In this document: piece after piece, positions 17,989 to 25,398 of the stretch
How positions within the stretch are numbered: the first letter of the stretch is position 1
Layout of the letters: each line of letters opens with the position of its first letter
DNA from: an uncultured Acetatifactor sp.
GTDB lineage: Bacteria > Bacillota > Clostridia > Lachnospirales > Lachnospiraceae
Length of the DNA: 63,139 nt
Direction of reading: 5' to 3'
Assembly (NCBI GenBank): GCA_910577035.1
Contig: CAJTKW010000023.1
Span: forward strand, 1-63,139
Notes under the pieces: generated by a model
Told to the model about the DNA's origin: nothing
What the model saw: the letters and a program-made list of their open reading frames with translations, nothing else
Database searches by the model: none
Translations under genes and position numbers: made by a program

Positions 17989-19236
17989 ATGACAGTATTT
18001 GAAGAATTGAAGGCAAGGGGGCTGCTTGCCCAGCTGACGGACGAGGAAGAGATTAAGGAGCTGATCAACAGCGGGAAGGCGGTATTTTATATCGGCTTTG
18101 ATCCCACTGCGGACAGTCTCCATGTGGGGCATTTTATGGCCCTTTGCCTGATGAAAAGGCTGCAGATGGCGGGGAACAAGCCCATTGCCCTGATTGGCGG
18201 GGGAACCGGCATGATTGGTGACCCTTCCGGCAGGAGCGACCTGCGCACCATGATGACCACGGAGCAGATCGACCATAACTGCGAGTGCTTTAAAAAGCAG
18301 ATGAGCCGTTTTATTGAGTTTGACGAGAGCGGAGACATGAATGGGGACAGCTCCAAGGCGATCATGGTCAATAATGCCGACTGGCTCCGGGATCTGAATT
18401 ATATTGAGTTTATTCGGGATGTGGGGGTGCATTTCTCCGTGAACCGGATGCTGACGGCGGAGTGCTATAAGCAGCGGATGGAGAAGGGCTTAAGCTTCCT
18501 GGAATTTAACTACATGATTATGCAAAGCTATGACTTCCTGTGCCTGTATGAGAAATACGGCTGTAATATGCAGTTTGGCGGCGACGACCAGTGGAGCAAT
18601 ATGCTGGGAGGTACGGAATTAATCCGCAGGAAGCTGGGCAAGGATGCTTATGCCATGACCATTACTCTGCTGTTAAATTCCGAGGGCAAGAAAATGGGCA
18701 AGACCCAGAAGGGAGCCGTCTGGCTTGATCCGGAAAAGACCTCGCCTTATGAGTTTTACCAGTACTGGCGGAACGTGGCGGATGCGGATGTTTTAAAGTG
18801 TCTGCGGATGCTGACCTTCCTGCCCATGGAGCAGATTCAGGAGATGGATCACTGGGAAGGCAGCCAGTTAAATCAGGCCAAGGAGATTCTGGCCTTTGAG
18901 CTGACCCAGCTGGTACACGGAACTGAAGAAGCAGAGAAGGCTCAGGACAGCGCCAGGGCATTGTTTGCGGGCGGCGGAGATGCGGCCAATATGCCCTCCT
19001 GTAAGTTGGAAGAGGGGGACTTTCTGAACGGAACCATAGACATTTTAGGAGTGCTGGTGAAGGCAGGGCTTACCGCTTCCCGTTCCGAGGCAAGGCGTGC
19101 CGTGGAGCAGGGCGGCGTCACCGTAAATGACGGGAAGGTGACGGATGTGAAGACCGTGTATACACCGGAAGCCTTTGCAGGGGACGGTATGGTAGTCCGC
19201 AGGGGGAAGAAAAGCTATAAGAGAGTAATCATGTAG
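17989..19236 (+). CDS. tyrS: Tyrosyl-tRNA synthetase
   Basis: A class I aminoacyl-tRNA synthetase of 415 residues. The HIGH motif is HVGHF (about 45), tyrosine-binding residues are in YDFLCLYEKYGCNMQFGGDDQ, KMSKS is the variant KMGKT, and the C-terminal S4 RNA-binding domain (about 345-415) has SRSEARRAVEQGGVTVN. The start has GGTGGAGG upstream. Unlike many clostridial tyrS genes it has no room for a T-box leader (29 bp to the previous stop), so it appears to be expressed from the upstream gene. Confidence 0.96.
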   Translation: MTVFEELKARGLLAQLTDEEEIKELINSGKAVFYIGFDPTADSLHVGHFMALCLMKRLQMAGNKPIALIGGGTGMIGDPSGRSDLRTMMTTEQIDHNCECFKKQMSRFIEFDESGDMNGDSSKAIMVNNADWLRDLNYIEFIRDVGVHFSVNRMLTAECYKQRMEKGLSFLEFNYMIMQSYDFLCLYEKYGCNMQFGGDDQWSNMLGGTELIRRKLGKDAYAMTITLLLNSEGKKMGKTQKGAVWLDPEKTSPYEFYQYWRNVADADVLKCLRMLTFLPMEQIQEMDHWEGSQLNQAKEILAFELTQLVHGTEEAEKAQDSARALFAGGGDAANMPSCKLEEGDFLNGTIDILGVLVKAGLTASRSEARRAVEQGGVTVNDGKVTDVKTVYTPEAFAGDGMVVRRGKKSYKRVIM

Positions 19237-19297
19237 GATTTCTTTGGCATTACAGGAAAAGCACCGTGGATGCCTGTGAGGATACTCAGGAAAGCAC

Positions 19298-19325
19298 TTG
19301 TGAATGGAAAATATGAGAATATAGT
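19298..19325 (+). promoter_or_regulatory. Putative promoter of the HEPN-like/KGGVGRT pair
   Basis: TTGTGA (19298-19303), 16 bases, TATAGT (19320-19325), 28 bp before the start codon. It is a weak match but suitably placed, and the surrounding DNA is locally A/T-rich. Confidence 0.4.
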
Positions 19326-19352
19326 GATATGGGGATGTAGGGATATGATATT

Positions 19353-19778
19353 ATGAAGATGCTGGATGTAAGCGCACAAGAGCTCAGAAGCAGCAGAAAC
19401 AGACAGGAAGCCGCCGCGAGGGATGTCAGCGACAGCAGTACGCGCAGGCTCCTGCTGTTTTATGCAGTGGAATGCGGTGGAAAGTATCAATTGCTGGTAA
19501 ATGAGAATAAATTTCTCTTCAGCAAGCTTTCGGAAGAAGATAAAGGCCTGGGGCATGATTTACTTAAGCTGCTGAAAAGAATCGGGATTGAACAAAAATT
19601 TGACGAACTTCAGGATTTGCACAGCGGGCACCAGGAGCAAACGATTGACGTGGCGCGCTACCACGAAATGTGGAGGTATGGCATACGCTGTAAGGAAAGC
19701 GAAACAGTGGAACGGTCTATTGAAGAATCTTTAAAGAAAATCTTATATTTGCTGCACGAGAATGAGACGAGGAAGTGA
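19353..19778 (+). CDS. Small HEPN-like helical protein paired with a P-loop ATPase
   Basis: A 141-residue, mainly helical protein that I cannot assign to a named family. The pattern RRLLLFYAVECGGKYQLL, then LGHDLLKLLKRIGI, then RYHEMWRYGIR resembles HEPN-superfamily proteins seen in conflict systems (a helix with YAVECG-K, a GHDL helix and a W-R-Y helix). A canonical RX4-6H catalytic motif is not obvious, so it could be a structural or inactive member. The stop codon lies just before the start of the ATPase gene, which implies a tight functional pair. Codon use and composition are more A/T-rich than in flanking housekeeping genes. Confidence 0.6.
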   Translation: MKMLDVSAQELRSSRNRQEAAARDVSDSSTRRLLLFYAVECGGKYQLLVNENKFLFSKLSEEDKGLGHDLLKLLKRIGIEQKFDELQDLHSGHQEQTIDVARYHEMWRYGIRCKESETVERSIEESLKKILYLLHENETRK

Positions 19779-19788
19779 GAAAACAAAT

Positions 19789-22479
19789 ATGGACTATGAA
19801 GCGGTAACGTTTTATACATGGCATGACATAGAACGCAGACTTTTGCGGTGCAGAGATGAATGGCCGGAGAAATGGATCAAAATAGATGTGTTCAGCACAG
19901 AGATTGTAATTTATGTGGAAGAGGATTCTGCGGAGACTCAGGAGGAAACAGGCCGGTTTCTGAAAAAGATTTTAAAACAATATTATAACCTGGAAAAATC
20001 AAAAGTCGAAATAGACATCACCCGGACGGTTATGAATATCTGTATAGAAGAGACCACAGGAGAAAGAAAAAGAAATCCGTTTCCCTTGTTTAAGGACTTC
20101 TCTTATGTAAAAGGAGAAACCGGTGCAGAAAAGTCACAGTTGAAATCCCTGGAGATACCTGTCGTTGCGTTTCATTCGTATAAGGGAGGTGTGGGCAGGA
20201 CTCTGACGCTGATTGCCATTGTCAGAGAGATTATCAATTTGTATGGCAGAGGGAAAAAGGTGCTGATTGTTGACGGTGACATGGAGGCGCCGGGCCTGAC
20301 ATGGCTGGGCAGGAAGGATAATCATTATGCCATCAGTTACCTTGATGTGCTTGCCATTATCGGAGCAAAGGGAAATCAGAAGGATATAACTGAGGACATA
20401 AGTCAATTGGTGAAACGATCCTCACTTGTATTTCAAGGAGATCAAATGGAGCTGGAACAGTATTTCCTTCCCACGTATCGCGAAGAGGGTCAGATGCTGG
20501 ATGTTTATTCCAGCCCGGAGCGTATTATGTTAGGGGAAAGCAATAAGTATATTATTACAGATACGCTGGCTCAAATTGGAAAATGTCTTGGTGCTGCGGC
20601 TGTGCTGGTAGATTTGCGGGCCGGTTTCAGCGAATATTCGTCCCCTTTTCTGTTTGACCCGAGAGTGGATAAGTTTTTGGTGAGTTCCACGTCTCTTCAG
20701 TCAGTGAGCGGCACGAATCTGGTTCTGAGAGAGTTAAAGAAGCAGCGGGAAAATGAGAATGCTGTCAGGAAAATTTTTCTGACTATGGTAAATGACGAGA
20801 AGTTCAGGGAAAAAGACAGAGACGAAGCCTACCGTCTGTTGCTGCAGGAGGAAGAAGTGCAGGAACCGGATTCTATGGCGGAAGAGCTTCAGGCTCTGGA
20901 TAGCGTTGAAGAGCTGAAATACAGCGATGAATTGATCCATTTGAGTGATTTGGAACAGATATGCGGAAAACTCAAGCTGGCAGGCGGGACAACAAAGCCT
21001 TTGCGGGAAGGGAATATTGTCAGGGATATTTTCGAGAGAAATGATGAAAGGAAAAAAACAGCCGGTATAAATTATGATAAACAGCAAATCGGGAAATTCA
21101 GAAAGGCATTGCATGAGATCTGCGAGAAGAGTGTAACCGCCGAAGGCGGGAATATATCAAACATGCTGGCAACCAGGGCAGTGCAGCAGTTGGGTAACTT
21201 CACTCAGGAAGTTCCGAGAATTAACGTACTTGGTGCAAAGGGTTCGGGAAAGACTTATCTTTATAACCAGATGCTGAAGGCGCAGACCTGGGAAAGATTT
21301 TTGAAAGTAATAGGAACAGGTGTGGAAAGCGACGAGGGTACGTTGGTTTTTCCTGTGTTATGCAGTGAGGATAGAAGTGGGATCAGGGATATACTACCCA
21401 AGTGCAGAGAACGCTGCAGTGCCGAAATTCCACAGATGACAATCGAGCCGGATTTCCTGACAAAAAACAGCCTTCAGATCAAGGAGGCAATTAATCGGCA
21501 GCTATCCGAACCGGAATGGCAGGAATTCTGGCAGGATCTGATCTTAAGTATGTTTGGCGGCTTAACGAAGTGGGAAGAGCTGCAGGCCATCCTGGAAAAA
21601 CAGAACCGGAAAATGATTTTTTTGTTTGACGGACTGGAAAATGTATTTGGAGATTTTGAAAAGGATTCGTCGGAAAAGTGCGGGATCAGGACACTGTGCA
21701 GGGGAATTGTGAATTTGCTGAGCGAGCTGTATGTTTCTAATATAGGAATTATTGTATTTATGAGAAAGGACATTGCGGAACTGTCTATCAATTCAAATTT
21801 TGAGCAGTTCCGAACTCAATATGTACAGTATGAATTAAACTGGACACAGAAGGATGCCCTGCAGCTTGCGTTAAAGCTGGCGGAGCGGGCAGGCAAGGTC
21901 AGCGAGGTAAAATGGAGAAGCAGCTCCATACCGGTAGAAGATGCGGGAAAAGATATTATCGAGGAAGAACTGAGAGCGGTGTGGGGAACTAAGATGGGGA
22001 CGGACAGCTCCAGGCAGGCAGATGCCACAAGATGGGTACTTGCATCGCTGTCGGATTTTAACGGACAGCTTCAGGCGCGGGATATTGTGAGATTCCTGGC
22101 ATATGCGTCTAAAAATGAGCTTAGTACCGGTAAAAAAGCTACAGGCTATACGGATCGTTTTTTAACTCCGGAGGACATGAAGCAGGCAATCAGGGAATGC
22201 TCCATAGAAAAGTTCCGGGAAGTGGAAAAGGAAATCCATCAGCTTAAGAGCAGTTTCCAAAAGCTGCAGAGCATGGAACAGAAGAACAAGTATGTTCCTC
22301 TGCCGGATGAAGTTTTAGAGAAGCTGGGGGTGGAAGACAAAAGAAATCTGGAGCGTTTTGGGTATCTTAAGGAGGCCGACGGAGAGTATTATATCTCGGA
22401 AAGCATCAGATATGCGCTGGGATATAATAAATCGAAAAGAGGCGGTACGAAATTAGTGTCATTATTGGTGAATAAATAA
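19789..22479 (+). CDS. Double P-loop NTPase with KGGVGRT (ParA/MinD-like) domain
   Basis: About 896 residues. Order: a small N-terminal domain (1-100); a ParA/MinD-like domain with deviant Walker A KGGVGRT (about 132-138), VLIVDGDMEAPGLTWLG, and VLVDLRAGFSEYS; a variable linker; a second P-loop GAKGSGKT (about 482-489) with hydrophobic Walker B FLFDGLENVFGD (about 610); then a STAND/AAA-like lid and a C-terminal winged-helix-like region. KGGVGRT replaces the usual KGGxGKT, a variant found in accessory, defence-associated ATPases. ATG 19789 is chosen because GAGGAAGTGAG precedes it; ATG 19762 is also in frame but overlaps the partner gene. The biological role is unknown; phage defence or stress sensing is inferred from architecture and pairing. 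Confidence 0.75.
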   Translation: MDYEAVTFYTWHDIERRLLRCRDEWPEKWIKIDVFSTEIVIYVEEDSAETQEETGRFLKKILKQYYNLEKSKVEIDITRTVMNICIEETTGERKRNPFPLFKDFSYVKGETGAEKSQLKSLEIPVVAFHSYKGGVGRTLTLIAIVREIINLYGRGKKVLIVDGDMEAPGLTWLGRKDNHYAISYLDVLAIIGAKGNQKDITEDISQLVKRSSLVFQGDQMELEQYFLPTYREEGQMLDVYSSPERIMLGESNKYIITDTLAQIGKCLGAAAVLVDLRAGFSEYSSPFLFDPRVDKFLVSSTSLQSVSGTNLVLRELKKQRENENAVRKIFLTMVNDEKFREKDRDEAYRLLLQEEEVQEPDSMAEELQALDSVEELKYSDELIHLSDLEQICGKLKLAGGTTKPLREGNIVRDIFERNDERKKTAGINYDKQQIGKFRKALHEICEKSVTAEGGNISNMLATRAVQQLGNFTQEVPRINVLGAKGSGKTYLYNQMLKAQTWERFLKVIGTGVESDEGTLVFPVLCSEDRSGIRDILPKCRERCSAEIPQMTIEPDFLTKNSLQIKEAINRQLSEPEWQEFWQDLILSMFGGLTKWEELQAILEKQNRKMIFLFDGLENVFGDFEKDSSEKCGIRTLCRGIVNLLSELYVSNIGIIVFMRKDIAELSINSNFEQFRTQYVQYELNWTQKDALQLALKLAERAGKVSEVKWRSSSIPVEDAGKDIIEEELRAVWGTKMGTDSSRQADATRWVLASLSDFNGQLQARDIVRFLAYASKNELSTGKKATGYTDRFLTPEDMKQAIRECSIEKFREVEKEIHQLKSSFQKLQSMEQKNKYVPLPDEVLEKLGVEDKRNLERFGYLKEADGEYYISESIRYALGYNKSKRGGTKLVSLLVNK

Positions 22480-22503
22480 TTGTATAGCAGATAAGGTTTC
22501 AGC

Positions 22504-22537
22504 CAGGGCAGACAAGTATGGTCTGCCCTGACTTTGT
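22504..22537 (+). terminator. Terminator after the KGGVGRT gene
   Basis: A perfect 10-bp stem CAGGGCAGAC / GTCTGCCCTG (22504-22513 and 22521-22530) with a 7-base loop, followed by ACTTTGTT. It closes the two-gene unit. Confidence 0.75.
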
Positions 22538-22549
22538 TATAGTGTGTAT

Positions 22550-22577
22550 TGAACCTTTTTTATATTTTTTCCGACTA
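22550..22577 (+). promoter_or_regulatory. ECF-type promoter before the sigma-factor gene
   Basis: TGAACCTTTT (22550-22559) and CGACTATATAA (from 22572), with 16 bases between GAACC and CGAC. This is the GAAC / CG(A/T)C pattern typical of ECF sigma factors, so autoregulation is likely. Confidence 0.6.
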
Positions 22578-22624
22578 TATAAGCGAAGCCGGTTTCAAAA
22601 CTTACGGAAAGTGAGGTGAGAGGG

Positions 22625-23887
22625 ATGGAGAATTTTGAAGAGCTGCTTGGCAGAGAAATGCCGGTGCTTGAGCGATTCGTAAAATACCGGATCGGGAATC
22701 GGCACGACGCTGACGACATTTTGCAGGAGGTCTGCATGGCGGCGTTCAAAAGCTTTGAGGGTCTGAAACAGAAAAATAAATTTAAATCGTGGCTTTTGGG
22801 CATTGCTCGCCATAAGTGTAACGACTATTTCAGAGATAAAGCAAAACTTCTTCAAATTTCCATTGAAGACTTGAAGGAATCGGTTTTTACCCACGGACCG
22901 CATGGTGCAACTGTCTCATCCGTTGTGCGTGAAACCCTTGAACTGCTCGGCGGTAAGGAGAAACAGATCCTTTATCTCTATTATTTGAAAGAGCTGCCCC
23001 AGGATCAGATTGCAGCGCGGCTGGGGCTTCCCATCGGGACCGTGAAAAGCCGCCTGTACTACGCCAAACAGAGATTCAAAGACAAATACCCTTACAAACC
23101 AAATCTGAAAGGAGAAAAAACAATGAAAGAATTTCCTGAATACATGCCGGACTATACCTTAGAGGCGCAGAGTAAAGCACCGTTTGAGGTGATACACCGC
23201 GAACTTCCGGGGATGTTCATCATCCCTGCGGAAAATGAAGCGGTCTCTTTCGTCATGTATGATTTTCCCGGAAGAAAGCGTACCGCGCGCTACGATCTGA
23301 AGGTAACCGGAAAGGTGAATATCCACGGAATGGAAGGTGTCGAAATCAGATCGTGTTGTCAGGAAGAAAAAGGGAAAAAGGAAAACGTAATCTTTGCGCA
23401 GCTGACCGACACTTACTGCCGGTATCTCGGCGGTGAAAATGTTGTTGACGGCTGCCGAAAAATTATCACGTTTCTTGATGAAGAATTTGAAGGCGCCTAC
23501 GGGATTGGCGAGGGGAACTGCGGCTTCCCGGTAAAGCGAAGGAGTGAAGGACGTATTATTCAGAAAGGAAATGAGCTTTTCTATGAAGGCCATGACGATA
23601 TTTCCGACCTGACAGGAAGATTCACCGTCACGCTGGCAGGTAAAGAATACGACACCGTGCGCCTGATTGACGCTGAGGAAAGTGAAGGCGGCGTTATGCT
23701 CTGCGAATACTACTTGGACCATGCAGGCAGAACCGTCCTTTGGAGACGCTTCAACAGCAATCACTGGGCATTCGGACGATACGGCAAAACCTGGACGGAA
23801 ATGCTGCCGGACAACGAGCGGCTGACAGTCAACGAAGAAATATTTGTGCATTGGTATGACTGCATAACCAACTATGGAAATCTTTGA
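22625..23887 (+). CDS. ECF-type sigma-70 factor with long C-terminal domain
   Basis: About 420 residues. Residues 1-160 are a complete ECF sigma factor: region 2 (FVKYRIGNRHDADDILQEV, WLLGIARHKCNDYFRD) and region 4 (LYYLKELPQDQIAARLGLP, GTVKSRLYYAKQRFKDKY). Residues about 167-420 form an extra soluble domain rich in beta strands with GRFTVTLAGKEYDTVRL. No membrane helix is seen. C-terminal extensions of this sort occur in several ECF groups and often sense a signal. Start ATG 22625 follows GAGGTGAGAGGG. An ECF-type promoter lies just upstream. A second ribosome site with ATG sits exactly at the domain junction (23108-23125). Confidence 0.88.
   Translation: MENFEELLGREMPVLERFVKYRIGNRHDADDILQEVCMAAFKSFEGLKQKNKFKSWLLGIARHKCNDYFRDKAKLLQISIEDLKESVFTHGPHGATVSSVVRETLELLGGKEKQILYLYYLKELPQDQIAARLGLPIGTVKSRLYYAKQRFKDKYPYKPNLKGEKTMKEFPEYMPDYTLEAQSKAPFEVIHRELPGMFIIPAENEAVSFVMYDFPGRKRTARYDLKVTGKVNIHGMEGVEIRSCCQEEKGKKENVIFAQLTDTYCRYLGGENVVDGCRKIITFLDEEFEGAYGIGEGNCGFPVKRRSEGRIIQKGNELFYEGHDDISDLTGRFTVTLAGKEYDTVRLIDAEESEGGVMLCEYYLDHAGRTVLWRRFNSNHWAFGRYGKTWTEMLPDNERLTVNEEIFVHWYDCITNYGNL
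23108..23125 (+). promoter_or_regulatory. Internal ribosome-binding site and start inside the sigma-factor gene
   Basis: AAAGGAG (23108-23114), eight bases, ATG (23123-23125), in frame with the sigma-factor gene and exactly between sigma region 4 and the C-terminal domain. It would give a free C-terminal domain of about 254 residues. It could also mark an ancient gene fusion. Confidence 0.55.
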
Positions 23888-23905
23888 AAAAAATAAAGTA
23901 ACCCG

Positions 23906-23936
23906 TTGACTCTCAACCATACATCAGGTTTATACT
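23906..23936 (+). promoter_or_regulatory. MerR-type promoter with 19-base spacer
   Basis: TTGACT (23906-23911), 19 bases, TATACT (23931-23936). The long spacer contains the inverted pair AACC-N8-GGTT (23915-23930), as in promoters twisted open by MerR regulators. Transcription would begin near 23943, so translation cannot start there. Confidence 0.75.
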
Positions 23937-24002
23937 ACACACATGAAGCGCTTCAAAGGGAACTGTCAACAGATTTTGATAATCGGAAAGAGAGGCAGCG
24001 GC

Positions 24003-25346
24003 ATGAGGATCGGCGAATTTGCCCGGCTGACGGGAATGCCCATATCGGTGTTAAGACATTATGACAAGGAGGGACTGCTGTGCCCAAGCCACGTGGATTA
24101 CTTTACCGGGTATCGGGATTATACGGCTGACCAGCTGATACAGGCGCGTAAAATCGAGCTCTTAAAGAGCAGCGGTCTTACCTTGAAGGACATCAGGGCC
24201 ATTCTGGAACACACCGGGGACGGTAAGTTCATAAAAGACATTCTGGACCGCCGGGAGTCGGAATATCACAGCATGCTCGCTGCCATCTCGGAGGTGAGGA
24301 GTATGGTTGAGAAGGAAGAAAGAAGGTTACGGTCCGGTGAGGAAAATCCGGCGGTACTGGAGAGGGATGCCTTTGGCGATTTGATCCTGAAAGGAGCGCG
24401 TTTGCTCCTGCCCCTGGCGGACAGGGGGGATCTGGAGGCCTTGCAGGCAGCGTGCCGCAGTCTGGAGGAAGAGATCCGCAGGAGAAACCTGCAGCGGATT
24501 TCCGGGTTTATGACCCTTGGGGATGAGGGCGGCAGGGAGATTCAGGTGGCGGCAAGAGTGCTGGAGCTTGGAGAGGAAAATTTCAAGGAATTTCATGAGG
24601 ATATCGATCTTCCCTTTGAAGAGGATGAGCAGGTCATTGGTAAATGGAAGGTACTGGGGGAATATGCCGTCCGGGAAGATTTTTATGCGGATACGGGAGA
24701 GAGAAGGGAATCCTTCATGGGCAACAGGAACAGGGAGATTTTTTTCCTGCCGGGAGGAGAGGCCTACTGGATTTACAGCTGGACGAAAGGTTTTTTAAAG
24801 CTGAACGGCGGCGACCAATCCTGCCTGTGCCGGTATGAGCTGGAGGACTATGACGGAAGCCGTTACATGTTCGTGGAAAATAAGGGCGACGAATACCGGC
24901 GGGGCGGAGAACCTACCGTACTGGTGCTGGAGGAGATGGATCATAAAAAGTATACTGCCCGGGAGATCGCCAGGGAGGACGATACGGATCTGCCTTTTGT
25001 GGAGGATCCAAGAGTACTGGGAGACTGGAAAGCATATGATTTTATCCGCACCAGGGAGGAATTTGACCCGGCTGTGAATCATATCCCGCAGGACAGACTG
25101 ATGTATAAGCACATGCACTTTGGAGAAGGGGGAGTCTTCACCAGTATTTATATGGAGGAGACCATATCCGGTAAGGAGAAGCAGAGCTGGACAAAGGGGT
25201 ATGTGCTGAAATATTATAATCATACGGCCTGTGCTTACGAAATCCTGTCCGTGGAAGGCAGGGACTATATGATGATAGAATGGAAGAGCGGAGATTACCG
25301 CTGGGGCGGGTATGATACGGATTATTATGTGTTTGTAAGGGAATAG
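24003..25346 (+). CDS. MerR-family regulator with duplicated C-terminal sensor domain
   Basis: About 447 residues. The N-terminal MerR winged helix (MRIGEFARLTGMPISVLRHY...GLLCPS) is followed by a dimerisation helix. The C-terminal half contains two related units: DIDLPFEEDEQVIGKWKV and DTDLPFVEDPRVLGDWKA each open a segment. The units then align at SWTKGFLKL/SWTKGYVLKY, YELEDYDGSRYMFVENKGDEYRRGG and YEILSVEGRDYMMIEWKSGDYRWGG. The units look like a lipocalin-like beta-barrel found at the C-terminus of several clostridial regulators. The start at ATG 24003 is supported by the promoter position. Autoregulation through the 19-base-spacer promoter is likely; the ligand is unknown. Confidence 0.85.
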   Translation: MRIGEFARLTGMPISVLRHYDKEGLLCPSHVDYFTGYRDYTADQLIQARKIELLKSSGLTLKDIRAILEHTGDGKFIKDILDRRESEYHSMLAAISEVRSMVEKEERRLRSGEENPAVLERDAFGDLILKGARLLLPLADRGDLEALQAACRSLEEEIRRRNLQRISGFMTLGDEGGREIQVAARVLELGEENFKEFHEDIDLPFEEDEQVIGKWKVLGEYAVREDFYADTGERRESFMGNRNREIFFLPGGEAYWIYSWTKGFLKLNGGDQSCLCRYELEDYDGSRYMFVENKGDEYRRGGEPTVLVLEEMDHKKYTAREIAREDDTDLPFVEDPRVLGDWKAYDFIRTREEFDPAVNHIPQDRLMYKHMHFGEGGVFTSIYMEETISGKEKQSWTKGYVLKYYNHTACAYEILSVEGRDYMMIEWKSGDYRWGGYDTDYYVFVRE

Positions 25347-25361
25347 AAATTGCCACAGGGA

Positions 25362-25398
25362 AGCCAGCCCGCGGAAACAGCGACGGGGCTGGCTTTTT
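25362..25398. terminator. Bidirectional terminator between convergent genes
   Basis: AGCCAGCCC (25362-25370) pairs with GGGCTGGCT (25386-25394), then TTTTT on the plus strand. It serves the MerR gene and lies directly beyond the stop of the minus-strand lipoprotein gene. Confidence 0.8.
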
